From NCBI GenBank assembly GCA_028583605.1, contig CM053327.1, positions 43,755,059 through 43,819,058 of the forward strand: DNA of 64,000 nucleotides. The letters are read 5' to 3'. The notes under the pieces are model-generated. The model worked only from the letters and a program-made list of their open reading frames with translations. It searched no databases and had not been told where the DNA came from. This DNA comes from Dastarcus helophoroides. Its lineage: Eukaryota > Arthropoda > Insecta > Coleoptera > Bothrideridae. The position numbers were made by a program, and so were the translations under genes. Positions 42,880-53,860 of this stretch are shown here, piece after piece. Numbering within the stretch: the first letter of the stretch is position 1; the number at the start of each line of letters is the position of its first letter.

Positions 42880-45800
42880 TTAGAAATTTCGACTTTTTTT
42901 AGAAATTTCGCCTGTTTTCTCGAAATGTCAACTTCTTTCTCGAATTTTCGACTTTTTTCTCGAAATTTTGAGAACGTTTTTGACTTTTATCGCGAAATTG
43001 TGACTTTAATCTCGAAATTTCGACTTTTTTCTCGAAACTTCAACTTTTTCCTCAAAATTTTGACTTTCTTCTCAAAATCTCGACTTTTTTCTCGAAATTT
43101 TGACTTTTTTCTCGAAATTTCGACTACAACCTCGAAATATCGACTTTAAATTCGAAATTTCGACTTTTTTCTCGAACCTTTAACTATAACCTCGAAATGT
43201 TGACTTTTCTCTCGAAATTTCGAGTTTATAGTCGAGATTTGGACCCTAATCTCAAAATTTCTATGCTCTATGGTTAAATTAGGCAGATGACAGTTGCGTT
43301 CTATTACTTCCCTTTCCCCAACAATATTGACAGTTGGCAGTAATATGTGTTTAGTAATTTTTACTTTTAATTGCCACTTTTCGACTTTTTTCTCGAAAGA
43401 AGTCGAAATTTTGGGATAGAAGTTGAAATTTGGACATTTGTCTCGAAATTTCGACTTTTTTCTCGAAATTTCGACGCTTTTCTCGAAATTTTGAGAAGTT
43501 TTTCGACTTTAATCCCGAAATATCGACTTTTTTCTCGAAACTTCGACCATTTCCTCGAAATTTTGACTTTTTTCTCAAAATCTCGACTTTTTTCTTAAAA
43601 TTTCGACTTTTTTCTCGAAATTTTGATTTTTATTCATAAAATTTCGACTACAACCTCGAAATATCGACTTTAAATTCGAAATTTCGACTTTTTTCTCGAA
43701 ACTGACTATAACCTCGAAATTTTGACTTTTTTCTCGAAATTTCGAGTTTATAGTCGAAATTTGGACCCTAATCTCAAAATTTCTATGCTCTATCATCAAA
43801 TTAGGCAGACGACCGTTGCGTCCCATCACTTCCCTTTCCCCAATAATATTGACAGTTGGCATTAATATCTGTTTAGTTATTTTTACTTTTAATTGCCAAA
43901 ATTTCGACTTTTTTCTCGAAAAAGGTCGAAATTTGGAGGTCGATGTTGTAATTTGAACTTTTGTCTTCGAATTTTGAGAAAAAAAGGCGAAATTTCGAGG
44001 TTATAGTCGAAATTTTGAGAAAAAAAGTCGAAGTTTCGAGAAAAAAAGTCGAAATTTCGAGTTTAGGTCGAAATTTCGACAAAAAAGTCGAAATTTCGAG
44101 AAAAAGGTCGAAATTTCGAGAAAAAGGTAGAAATTTTGAGTTCAAAGTCGACATTTCGAGTTTAAAGTCGACATTTCGAGGTTATAGTCAAAATTTCGAA
44201 AAAAGAGTAAAGATTTCGAGAAAAAAGTCGAAATTTTGAGATCGAAGTTTAAAATTTGGACTTTTGTCTGGAAATTTTTAGAAAAAAAGGCGAAATTTCG
44301 AGTTTAAAGTCGAAATTTCGAGGTTATAGTCGAAATTTTGAGAAAAGAGTTTAGATTTCTAGAAAAAGTCGAAATTTCGATTTTAAAGTCGACATTTCGA
44401 GACTAAAGTCGAAATTTCGAGAAAAAAGTTTACATTTCGAGAAAAAGGTCGAAATTTCGAGTTTAAAGTCGACATTTCGAGGTTATAGTCGAAATTTCAA
44501 AAAAAGAGTAAAGATTTCGAGAAAAAAGTCGAAACTTTGAGATCGAAGTTTAAAATTTGTACTTTTGTCTGGGAATTTTTAGAAAAAAAGGCGAAATTTC
44601 GAGTTTAAAGTCGAAAGTTTAGAAAACAGTAGAGATTTCGAGAAAAAAGTCGAAATTTCGAATTTAAAGCCGAAATTTCGAGGTTATAGTCGAAATTTCG
44701 AGAAAAAAGACAAAATTTCGAGAAAAAGGTCGACATTTCGAGTTTAAAGTCGACATTTCGAGATTATAGTCGAAATTTCGAGAAAAAAGTCAAAATTTCG
44801 AGAAAAAAATCGAAATTTCGAGTTTAAAGTCGACATTTCGAGGTTATAGTCGAAATTTTGAAAAAAGAGTAAAGATTTTGAGAAAAAAGTCGAAATTTTG
44901 AGATCGAAGTTTAAAATTTGGACTTTTCTCTGGGAATTTTTAGAAAAAAATAGCGAAATTTCGAGCTTAAAGTCGAAAGTTCGAGAAAAGAGTAAAGATT
45001 TCGAGAAAAAGGTCGAAATTTCGAGGTTATAGTCGAAATTTCGAGAAAAAAAGTCAAAATTTCGAGAAAAAAGTCGACATTTCCAGTTTAAAGTCGAGAT
45101 TTCGAGATTATAGTCGAAATTTCGAGAAAAAAAGTCATGATTTCCAGAAAAAAGTCGAAATTTCGAGTTTAAAGTCTACCTTTCGAGTTTAAAGTCGACA
45201 TTTCCAGGTTATAGTCGAAATTTCGAAAAAAGAGTAAAGATTTCGAGAAGAAAGTCGAAATTTTGCGATCTAAGTTTAAAATTTGGACTTTTCCCTGGGA
45301 ATTTTTATAAAAAAAGGCGAAATTTCGAGTTTAAAATCGAAATTTCGTGATTATAGTCGAAAGTTCGAGAAAAGAGTAAAGATTTCGAGAAAAAAGTCGA
45401 AATTTCGAGGTTATAGTCGAAATTTCGAGAAAAAAGTCAAAATTTCGAGAAAAAAGTCGACATTTCGAGTTTAAAGTCGACATTTCGAGATTATAGTTGA
45501 AATTTCGAGAAAAAAAGTCATGATTTCCAGAAAAAAGTCGAAATTTTGAGTTTAAAGTCGACATTTCGAGGTTATAGTCGAAATTTCGAAAAAAGAGTAA
45601 AGATTTTGAAAAGAAAGTCGAAATTTTGAGATCGACGTTTAAAATTTGGACTTTTGTGTGGGGATTTTCATAAAAAAAGCTGAAATTTCGAGTTTAAAGT
45701 CGACATTTCGGGATTATGGTCGAAATTTCTAGAAAAATATCAAAATTTGTAAAAAAAAAGTCGAGATTTCGAGAAAAAAGTCGAACATTTAAAATGAAAG

Positions 45801-47590
45801 TCAAAATTTCGAAAAAAAAGCCGAAATTTCGAGAAAAAAGTCGAAATTTTGAGTTTAAAGTCGACATTTCGAGGTTATAGTCGAAATCTCGAGAAAATAG
45901 TCGAAATTTCGAGAAAAAAGTCGAAATTTCGAGAAAAGAAGTCAAGATTTCGTGAAAAAAGTCGAAATTTTTAGAAAAAAGTCGAAACTTCGAGTTTAAA
46001 GTCGATATTTCGAGTTTAAAGTCGATATTTCGAGTTTAAAGTCGATATTTCGAGTTTAAAGTCGATATTTCGAGTTTAAAGTCGACATTTCGAGGTTATA
46101 GTCGAAATTTCGAGAAAAAAGTCAAGATTTCGAGAGAAAAGTCGACATTTCGAGTTTAAAGTCGACATTTCGAGATTGTAGTAGAAATTTCGAGAAAAAA
46201 AGTCATGATTTCCAGAAAAAAGTCGAAATTTCGAGTTTAAAGTCGACAGAGTAAAGATTTCGAAAAAAAAGTCGAAATTTTGAGATCGACGTTTAAAATT
46301 TGGACTTTTGTGTGGGGATTTTTATAAAAAAAGCTGAAATTTCGAGTTTAAAGTCGACATTTCGGGATTATGGTCGAAATTTCTAGAAAAATATCAAAAT
46401 TTGTAAAAAAAAGTCGAGATTTCGAGTAAAAAGTCGAACATTTAAAATTAAAGTCAAAATTTCGAAAAAAAAGCCGAAATTTCGAGAAAAAAGTCGAAAT
46501 TTTGAGTTTAAAGTCGACATTTCGAGGTTATAGTCGAAATCTCGAGAAAATAGTCGAAATTTCGAGAAAAAAGTCGAAATTTCGAGAAAAGAAGTCAAGA
46601 TTTCGTGAAAAAAGTCGAAATTTTTAGAAAAAAGTCGAAATTTCGAGTTTAAAGTCGATATTTCGAGTTTAAAGTCGATATTTCGAGTTTAAAGTCGATA
46701 TTTCGAGTTTAAAGTTGATATTTCGAGTTTAAAGTCGACATTTCGAGGTTATAGTCGAAATTTCGAGAAAAAAGTCAAGATTTCGAGAGAAAAGTCGACA
46801 TTTGTAGAAAAAAGTCGAGATTTCGAGAAAAAAGTCGAACATTTGAGATTAAAGTCAAAATTTCGAGAAAAAAGTCGAAATTTCGAGAAAAAAGTCGAAA
46901 CTTCGAGTTTAAAGTCGACATTTCGAGGTTATAGTCGAAATTTTAAGAAAAGAGTCAAGATTTCGAGAAAAAAGTCGAAATTTCGAGTTTAAAGTCGACA
47001 TTTCGAGGTTACAATCGAAATTTCGAGAAAAGAGTAAAGATTTCGAGAAAAAAGTCGAAATTTTGAGATCGAAGTTTAAAATTTGGACTTTTGTCTGGGA
47101 ATTTTTAGGAAAAAAGGCGAAATTTCGAATTTAAAGTCGAAATTTCGAGGTTATAATCGAAATTTCGAAGAAAGAGTAAAGATTTCGAAAAAAAAGTCGA
47201 AATTTTGAGTTTAAAGTCGACATTTCGGGGTTATAGTCGAAATTTCGAGAAAAAAATCAAAATATTTAGAATAAAGTCGAGATTTCGAGAAAAAAGTCGA
47301 AATTTTGTGATTAAAGTCAAAATTTCGAGATAAAAGTCGACATTTCGAGATTATAGTCGAAATTTCGAGAAAAAAGTCATGATTTCCAGAAAAAAGTCGA
47401 AATTTCGAGTTTAAAGTCGACATTTCGAGTTTAAAGTCGACATTTCGAGGTTATAGTCGAAATTTCGAGAAAAAAATCAAAATATTTAGAATGAAGTCGA
47501 GATTTCGAGAAAAAAGTCGAAATTTTGAGATTAAAGTCAAAATTTCGAGATAAAAGTCAAGAAACTTCTCAAAATTTCGACTTTAATCTC
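42880..47590. repeat. Large GTCGAAATTTCGAG satellite with higher-order repeats
   Basis: The basic unit is 16-18 bp (AAAAGTCGAAATTTCGAG). Units run as CTCGAAATTTCGAC up to about 43790 and as GTCGAAATTTCGAG from about 43905 to 47560, so the array switches orientation. Two ~530-bp higher-order units in the first part each end with a spacer containing TTCCCTTTCCCCAA and AATATTGACAGTTGGCA (near 43305 and 43840). In the second part a marker ATCGAAGTTTAAAATTTG recurs near 44241, 44542, 44903, 45268, 45631, 46285 and 47068; two of the intervals are about 300 and 654 bp and three are 361-365 bp. Many frames of 60-95 codons on both strands are artefacts. Confidence 0.92.
45628..46800 (+). repeat. 654-bp higher-order direct duplication inside the satellite
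   Basis: GAGATCGACGTTTAAAATTTGG at 45628 recurs at 46282 and the following ~500 bp match almost exactly, including the odd TTGTGTGGGGATTTT and a run of five GTCGATATTTCGAGTTTAAA units. This is the most recent expansion in the array. Confidence 0.82.
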
Positions 47591-47736
47591 AAATGTACAC
47601 TTTTCTACACACAGTTTTTGAATTTTTTTAACAAAAAGCCGAATATTCATTCTTCGAAATTTTATTAATATTTCCGATCCAAATTTGAAATTTTTAGTAT
47701 TTTATTTTTAATTTCAACTCAAAATTGGATATGCAA

Positions 47737-48120
47737 GTAGAATACAATCTAGATTGCAAATCCACGCAGCCCTCTCGATTGTATTCTACTTGCACATCCA
47801 ATTTTGAGATGAAATTAAAAATAAAGAACTAAAAATCTCAGGCTGCAAATTCTTGTAGCCCTCTAGGCGTGTATAGTGAATCATAGGACACTAATGGCGA
47901 TGTCCATAGTTTCTCTATTGACCAATAGGTGGCGGTAGTACTGAGAGGCACACGCTTGACGTCCATTGATTCTTTAGTACTTACTTGTCGGAACACTTGT
48001 CAGCATTCGAGTTGAATATACCAAACTGACGAGACCTAACAAAATCGAAACAGGACTTTGGTTTCCAAACTTCGAATCTAATAAATCTTCGAACCCATTA
48101 TTAGTCTGTGCATTAGAATA
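47737..48120 (+). repeat. Decayed hammerhead repeat, partly rearranged
   Basis: The TGCAAGTAGAATACAATC border, an inverted partner at 47780, GGCGTGTATAGTGAATCATAGG and the TTTAGTACTTACTTGTCGG block match the repeats at 30742 and 35423. The hammerhead remnant at 48020-48062 keeps CUGACGA and stem I. Stem II (GACC/AATC) and stem III (ACAGGA) no longer pair, so it should be inactive. Confidence 0.75.
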
Positions 48121-48372
48121 CAAATTGGATTAAAAATTGTTCATAAAATTACGAATTAAAGTTGAACTGCCAAAAAAAAACTTATAATTTCTAGAAGGAC
48201 CCTAAATTTTGGGCTCGAAGTCAAAATGTTGGAAAAAAAACTAAAAATTACGAATATAAAGTAGGAATTCTGAAGAAAGTCACAGTTTCTAAGAATTTAA
48301 ATTCGTTGCTGATGTAAATCCAGAATCAATAAAACTAAATTTGGTGGAACGGACTGGTCCTTGGTTATCTTC

Positions 48373-48470
48373 AAAAATTAAAATGCAGAATTTGTCCCCT
48401 AAAACCAAGCAACCTTTGTTGTGTTTTTGAATCTCTCTTGGCTTCAGGGGACAAGATTTGTATTTCAACT

Positions 48471-48530
<60 letters not shown>

Positions 48531-48660
48531 TAAAAGTATATGCTCAAAATTTGACCTTCTATGCGAAACCTCAATTTTCCTCGGAATTGCTCTGCAGAGC
48601 AACGTTTGTTGTGTTTTTTAATCTTTCTTAGGTTCAGGGGACAAGTTCTGTATTTCAATT
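48373..48660 (+). repeat. Foldback fragments around a TTTA microsatellite
   Basis: A shortened foldback copy (TTTGTCCCCTAAAACCAAG to GGCTTCAGGGGACAAG) is followed by about 15 units of TTTA at 48471-48530 and a second right-arm fragment at 48595-48660 (GAGCAACGTTTGTTGTG). The 66-codon plus frame with repeated FIYL is the microsatellite. Confidence 0.75.
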
Positions 48661-49433
48661 CATAAAATTAAAGTTGCCTAACCCAGTGACCTTTGTAGCC
48701 CTTGAGGGAAATTTTTAGACTTAAAGACATAATGACATAATCGACTTGCAAAGGGTAACTTTGCAAGTCGATTAAACTTTAAAAAAAATTAAAAAATTTA
48801 CATCTTACTTTTGGTTCGTTAACCAAAACTTTCTTAGAATTTTGTTTAGGTTAGAAAAAGACGTAAATTATAAGAAATATTTTCCAAATTTTTTCACATT
48901 CCTAGTTTAACCTGCAAAAGATTTTTTTAAGAGAACAAAATCTAAATTTTAGGATATGAAAGTGAAAACTTTCGAAAAGATAAATTTTAAATTTAAGGAT
49001 AACTTATTTGGAAAAAAATCAATGTTGATTATGTTTTGACATTCGAATTCTGTGTTTCAATATTCGAATATCTTTCATTTTCATTCGAATGTTTTTGAGT
49101 AAAAGAAACGAATATTATACACGTTACCGATTGAATTTAAACATGAAATTTTTGAACTCAAAAATCCTTTTCTTATTTTGAGAGTTTTACCATTTTGATG
49201 TTTTTTATCGAAATTTCGTACTGAAACGTCACATTTTGAAACAAAAATTCGAGATCTGTATTTTGGATTTAACTTTAAATTATTGGATTTTTTCGTATAT
49301 TGTACGTTTAATTTCAAAATTTAGGTAGTGAAATTTTAGATTAAAATGTCAAAACATCAACAAAAAAAAATGATTAATCAAGTTTTTATTGAAAAGCAAA
49401 GTTTGTCTCAATTCTGAATTCCATATTTTTTTC
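48661..49433. other. No gene recognised
   Basis: AT-rich sequence. A small inverted pair, GACTTGCAAAGGGTAAC followed by TTTGCAAGTCGATTAAAC, lies near 48741-48777. No coding support. Confidence 0.35.
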
Positions 49434-49990
49434 AATTTATTTAACATTTCTTCGGCCCAGTTTGGAAATATTCAAATTTTTATGGTTTGTTGACAATTTT
49501 CTAAACAGTTTTCGAAATGCGACTACGTGATATTTAAATTTATTGAAAACGTCACCTCATGACAGTTTACAAATTAAGAGGTTAGTTTATTTTACATAGA
49601 ATAGGAATAATGAAAAATGGGAGACCAAAAATTAGATATGGAAAAAAAATTGTTTTTTTGATAAATTAGGAAAATATAAAAAAATACATAAAAAAGTTGT
49701 AGCACTGGACATCGATGTTTCGCTCTCATTTGAGCTCGTCAGCAGTGCATAACATAGAAAGGGAACAATGAGGAAGAAATACTTTAAAATATATATTTTT
49801 TTCAATATAAAAAAGAAAAATAAAGAAATTTTAACATGAATAGACGTTTCATCATCAATTGATGATGTTTTCAATAAATTTAAATATCACGTAGTCGCAT
49901 TTCAAAAATTGTTTAGAAAATTGTCAACAAACCATAAAAATATAAATATTTCCAAACTGGACCGAAGAAATGTTAAATAAATTGAAAAAA
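49434..49990. mobile_element. Inverted-repeat element carrying a hammerhead ribozyme
   Basis: Arms of about 120 bp (49434-49553 and 49868-49990) are reverse complements with few differences; each includes TTTGTTGACAATTTTCTAAAC and GCGACTACGTGATATTTAAA or its complement. The 314-bp centre holds the ribozyme at 49702-49748. No protein is encoded. A fragment of the arm lies at 34018. Confidence 0.8.
49702..49748 (-). ncRNA. Hammerhead ribozyme, family 2
   Basis: On the minus strand: stem I GCACUG (49748-49743) pairs with CAGUGC (49707-49702); core CUGACGA (49742-49736); stem II GCUC/GAGC with loop AAAUGA; core GAA (49721-49719); stem III ACAUCGAUGU, self-complementary; H17 = C at 49708 after GU, the classical GUC cleavage triplet. 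Every conserved core base is present. It shares only the core with family 1; stems and loops are unrelated. Confidence 0.9.
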
Positions 49991-50484
49991 GCATAATATT
50001 TCCGGTCAAAATGAAGAATCTGAATTTAATATTGCAATTTTTAATTACTTCGCTATTTTTTATAATTTTAGGCAATAAACGTAGTTTGTGAAAATTGTCT
50101 GCGTAGGTTATCGAAACTACCATCTCAAAGCTTCAAAATGCTTTTTCTCTCGTCTGAGTATAGCTCTTTTTCACAAAGATATGGCACTTCCAAATAATTT
50201 TTTGACATGTTCTATTATCCCCCATTTTTTCCTTTCTTTTTTTTAAGGAATGTAAACATATTCCATAACCCATAATGTTGAAAAATAACTGTACCTGTTG
50301 CCAATAAATTTTTTTCTGAAAGTGTTCTTTTTTAAAAAAAAATCGGGAAAATTACTTTCTGGATGCGCCTCGTACAAGACGCAAATGTACTTTGTGTTCA
50401 TAATTCGGATTCAAATGACACCACACTACAACTGTTGCAATTAGGATACCCAACAAGTAACACAATATGGAGCGAATGCTGTAT

Positions 50485-50590
50485 GCAGTAGAGTTAAAAA
50501 TATATGATCAGCGACTGGGGGTCGAACCCAGGAACTTCACGTTACAGGTAGACTTCATAACCGCGGAACCATCGCCACCACCACTCTCAT
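50485..50590 (-). mobile_element. tRNA-derived SINE head, copy 1
   Basis: Reverse complement carries a box A-like TGGTTCCGCGGTTATGA, an anticodon-loop region ending GTAACGTGAAG and a box B GGGTTCGACCCCC, then GTCGCTGATCA and a TTTTTAACTCTACTGC tail. The tRNA part resembles tRNA-Thr. The copy is diverged in the anticodon arm. Confidence 0.75.
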
Positions 50591-51059
50591 ATACTCAATA
50601 GCCGGTCATACGACGAATATGGCACATAACAAATCAGCGGAATTAACTTTACGTTAATGGAACATGGTCCAGCCACTGACTGATCGGCAAATTTTATCTT
50701 AAATATGTGAGTCGGTGGCTGTCAAAGCTGACTTGGGCATATTTCATCCAAAAATGCCAAATAACATCAGCTAAATATCGGGTGCATGAAACATGCCCCG
50801 AGTTGAGTCCAATTCCTACAAAAGTGACGACTAACGTTCAATTTTTAACTGACGGATTTAATTGGAGGTTAGAATATGTGTACAGATATGTGTACGTTAG
50901 TGGAAAGTATCGTATTTGGTATGTAACGAACAAAGTGCGCAGATATATCTCTACGGATTAAACCCGCAGATCAGATTCGTTCGTGTATGGCTGGCACTTA
51001 GTTAACTTACGGTACACACGCTCGGTACTTGTTACAACTCGCCCATTCCTGACAACCAA
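50591..51059. other. No confident gene; 84-codon plus frame at 50707-50961
   Basis: The frame 50707-50961 has fairly balanced composition (several Trp, Tyr, Cys) and a normal stop, but I recognise no domain and it sits among SINE copies. It may be a remnant of a repeat-encoded protein or chance. Confidence 0.25.
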
Positions 51060-51628
51060 GTCGTCCTTGGCTGGCTGCCATAATTTGACACCTCTGTAAA
51101 GTCATATATGTAATACTTCTATATGGCGTGTTTTGTACCTTCGATTGTGTTCAAAAGGCGCGATGGATATATATGTTTGTCTTTATGGAGGACAGAATTT
51201 ATTAACCAATTCCGCTTCTCGTCAGTTATCCTTGTTGTCATACTTTTATTAGTGTTCCCGCCCATCTTGTCACATGTTCCCGCTATAATTGAATGAATTC
51301 AGTTATCTTTGTTGTCATTCATTTATTAGTGTTCCCGCCCATCTTGTCACGTGTTCCCGCTATAATTGAATGAATGCGTACGACATATACTTTCATCTCA
51401 CCTTTTTAACAACGCATTTTGTAGTGGCGATTATACACAACACGCCATATAGAAGTATTACATTACATATATGGGTAAAGTGCTGTACTTGTCAGGTGGA
51501 CCCTACCTCACTTCTGATATTGTAATAGAGTTAAAAATGCGTGATCGGCGACTGGGAGTCGAACCCGGGACCTTCACGTTACAAGCACAGACTTCCTAAC
51601 CGCGGAGCCATCGCCACCACCGCTCTTA
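51060..51628 (-). mobile_element. tRNA-Thr(TGT)-like SINE, copy 2, split by a MITE
   Basis: The head (51541-51625, minus) shows GGCGATGGCTCCGCGGTTAG, an anticodon loop CTTGTAA (TGT, Thr; one copy has extra bases beside it), box B GGGTTCGACTCCC and a closing GTCGCC that can pair with the first GGCGA. The body continues left through TTTTTAACTCTATTAC and ends in GGCAGCCAGCCAAGGACGA. The body is interrupted by the MITE at 51103-51474 with a GTAAAGT duplication. Confidence 0.8.
51103..51474. mobile_element. MITE inserted in the SINE
   Basis: Terminal inverted repeats CATATATGTAATACTTCTAT... / ...AGAAGTATTACATTACATATATG share an 18-bp perfect core, ACTTCTATATGGCGTGTT. Flanks are GTAAAGT at 51096-51102 and 51475-51481. 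Inside is a ~75-bp tandem duplication (CAGTTATC-TTGTTGTCAT to CCCGCTATAATTGAATGAAT, starts near 51224 and 51300). No transposase. The 7-8-bp duplication is compatible with a hAT-type MITE, but the superfamily is uncertain. Confidence 0.78.
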
Positions 51629-51726
51629 ATTCTCACTGTATCGTACTCTCGGTAGCTACTACCTGCTACATATATAAAAAATATTCAAATCGAGCAACTT
51701 TTACAATGCTTTAACGTTATTAAGGT

Positions 51727-51732
51727 TTTATT
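51727..51732 (-). terminator. Poly(A) signal of the V-ATPase gene
   Basis: AATAAA on the minus strand lies about 132 nt after the stop codon. There is no poly(A) run downstream, so the gene end does not look like a fresh processed retrocopy. Confidence 0.55.
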
Positions 51733-51863
51733 TTTTGTATAAATAAGGATAGATTTACTCTTCATAATAAAAGGATAGAATTAGTTTAAACAAAACCAAA
51801 AATATTACAAAACGATGACTTTTAATGACATAAATGCTGAATATAGAAAAAAAACTTTTCTAG

Positions 51864-52484
51864 TTAGGAAACCATTGAAGCCTTTGATGTTAAATACACA
51901 CCTATGATTAGGCCGAATAGTCCAATAGCGCTAGCGAATATCTCGATGATTAGAATCTTCACAAACAAATTTGAGTCGTGGGCATCTGCAAGGGCAGCTC
52001 CTGAACCGACTACTCCAACGCAGACACCGCAGAAATAGTTCACCAACCCCACAGAAACACCAGCTCCGAATATAACATGTCCTGCCATAATATTAAGAGG
52101 TTTTTGTTCTTCAGTTAGTTTGATATCAGTTAAATCGATAAGTTTGCTCGAAAGCACGATAGAAACGATCAATCCATATATCGCGACCGCTTCACAGAAT
52201 ATGATGGTCACGAGATTTTTGGTTTTTATTCTAGGCGCTTTTATACCAGCACTGACCACTGTCACTCCCGTGGTCCAAATTCCGGTCGCCGCCCCTGCTA
52301 CTGATAAAGATACCGATAATCCGATACCGAAACTGGCCCACATGTAAGGAGAGCTGTCTTCCAGGAACCATTCAAAAGATAAATCACTCGCATTTCCTGT
52401 TATAGTTTTTAAAGTAGCCAAGCATAATATACTCAAAAAAGCAGAAATTAAAAACATCCATAATACTATCGAACCATTACTCAT
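51864..52484 (-). CDS. V-type H+-ATPase 21-kDa proteolipid subunit c''-like
   Basis: This 206-residue membrane protein matches the c'' subunit (yeast Vma16, human ATP6V0B, fly VhaPPA1), a component of the V0 rotor that carries protons across endomembranes. Five hydrophobic segments lie near residues 5-25, 47-69, 91-112, 133-158 and 173-199. Family hallmarks are [43 protein letters not shown] with the essential proton-carrying Glu at 98, [10 protein letters not shown] and [17 protein letters not shown] with a second Glu at 181. Length is normal and the frame has no intron. The N-terminus, the loop near 113-130 and the C-terminus are unlike the usual insect protein, so this may be a divergent, retrotransposed paralogue such as the fly testis copy. 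It stands alone among SINEs. Confidence 0.93.
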   Translation of the reverse strand: MSNGSIVLWMFLISAFLSILCLATLKTITGNASDLSFEWFLEDSSPYMWASFGIGLSVSLSVAGAATGIWTTGVTVVSAGIKAPRIKTKNLVTIIFCEAVAIYGLIVSIVLSSKLIDLTDIKLTEEQKPLNIMAGHVIFGAGVSVGLVNYFCGVCVGVVGSGAALADAHDSNLFVKILIIEIFASAIGLFGLIIGVYLTSKASMVS

Positions 52485-52713
52485 CCTAAAGTACCAAAGT
52501 ACAATAAATCATGTGAAAACTAATTTTTAAATGCTTGCTGTCAATCTGTCAATAAAAAAGAATGTGACAACTTGTGGAGGTATAACCTAAATTGATGGGA
52601 CCAAAATACGTATCTAGGAAATGGGGACTATTTCTCTCTCCAGTTGAAAATCATGTCAATGGTTACGTATAGAGCGCGCAAGCATTGATCAATCAACTGC
52701 GCAAGATATAATT

Positions 52714-52814
52714 GTAGTAGAGTTAAAAATCTGTGATCAGCGACTGGGACTCGAACCCAGAACTTTCACGTTACAAGCAGACTTCCTAACCACGGAGCCA
52801 CCGCCACCACCACT
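52714..52814 (-). mobile_element. tRNA-derived SINE head, copy 3
   Basis: Reverse complement reads GGTGGCTCCGTGGTTAGGAA, then GTCTGCTTGTAACGTGAAAG with anticodon TGT, then box B GGGTTCGAGTCCCAG and GTCGCTGATCAC, then the TTTTTAACTCTACTAC tail. It lies 230 bp upstream of the V-ATPase start. Confidence 0.8.
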
Positions 52815-52869
52815 TTCAATTCTACTTCACGTACCGTATTTTATACAGCTACAGCACGCCAATCCTAAC

Positions 52870-53035
52870 ACAAGCGTCCTCGGCTGTCAGCCATAATCCA
52901 TCACCTCGTTAAAGTGCTATGTTGTCAGATGGATCTCTAATCCCTGTAATTGTAATAAAAATGGGTGATCAGCGACGGGGAGTCGAACCCAGCACCTTCA
53001 CGTTACAGGCAAACTTCCTAACCATAAAGCCACAT
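52870..53035 (-). mobile_element. tRNA-derived SINE, copy 4, with body
   Basis: The head (52964-53035, minus) keeps box B GGGTTCGACTCCC and GTTAGGAAGTTTGCCTGTAA, with a decayed box A. The body GAGGTGATGGATTATGGCTG matches the split body of copy 2, which defines the uninterrupted sequence there. Confidence 0.7.
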
Positions 53036-53500
53036 TAGCACATTAGCCCAATTTAACCTTTTGCACCCACTATATCCACGCCTGATATAAACTCAATTTC
53101 TAAAATTATGTTTTCGAATTTCCAAAATTATGTTTTGTCATAACCGCGCCAAGTTTTATTCAAAAGACAATTTCCGGTTGTCACATTTAACGGGGGAATT
53201 CGGCGATATGTCGCTTTTAACGTCTAATCAAAAGTTCTCAATTAGATCGGGTGTGTTCTTAAAGCAAAAACCCGAGGGCACATTTACACATCCTTGTTTT
53301 GTGCCGCATTGTCCCAAATTGGCTTTTACTTTGGGGTATAAGATGTGAGAGGTCGTGAAAGGTTTATGATGTTATTATGCAAAACTTTGTAACACCCGTG
53401 ACACAATTTTCGATGTCTTTAAAGTCGAAATGCAGGGACGAGTTTGTGTTTCCTAAATATGATTATTGTTTGGTCTTAGGTACACTCGAATTAAATGTAT
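53036..53500. other. No gene recognised
   Basis: A 72-codon plus frame (53130-53348) has no recognisable motif. The stretch is otherwise AT-rich and ends with the GTAT flank of the solo LTR. Confidence 0.35.
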
Positions 53501-53856
53501 TGTAACGCAATGTAAATAAATAGAATTTAGAATATAGTAAATAAAAAAAGTTTCTAGAAGGATCCGATAAGGGGAAAGCGATCGCGATAACGAAACAAAC
53601 GGCAGATAAGCGTTCCAGAAATTTCGGCAAACGATAAGCCTTATCTGCCGAAAAGTTCTAGAAGCCGGGAGCCAAAACCATAAAAGGCGGTCAGCTTTCC
53701 CTCAAGTCAGTCAGTTAGAGTCAGTGTAATTAGTGAGTTAGTAGAAGTTAATAATAAGTGAGTTAATTGTTTAATTGTGGTGATCCAAGTTAAGTTTGGT
53801 AATAAAGTGGTGTAATTCAAACGTAGTAATCAATTCGAACCGATAAGCCCGTAACA
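53501..53856 (+). mobile_element. Solo LTR (plus orientation) with GTAT duplication
   Basis: The 356-bp LTR begins TGTAACGCAATG and ends CCCGTAACA, flanked by GTAT at 53497-53500 and 53857-53860. It has a CATAAAAGGCGG TATA-like stretch followed by TCAGTCAGTTAGAGTCAGTG, a possible initiator region, and an AATAAAG poly(A) signal near 53803. It is related to the minus-strand LTRs at 20179 and 21925. The internal part was lost by LTR-LTR recombination. Confidence 0.88.
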
Positions 53857-53860
53857 GTAT

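Noticed and set aside
42925..47423. Many 60-95 codon Phe/Ser/Arg- or Lys/Ile/Glu-rich frames
   Set aside because: Translations of the GTCGAAATTTCGAG satellite; both strands are open equally.
50485..53035. Functional tRNA genes
   Set aside because: The four tRNA-like segments are diverged, share extra tails and flanks, and have damaged boxes or arms, so they are SINE heads.
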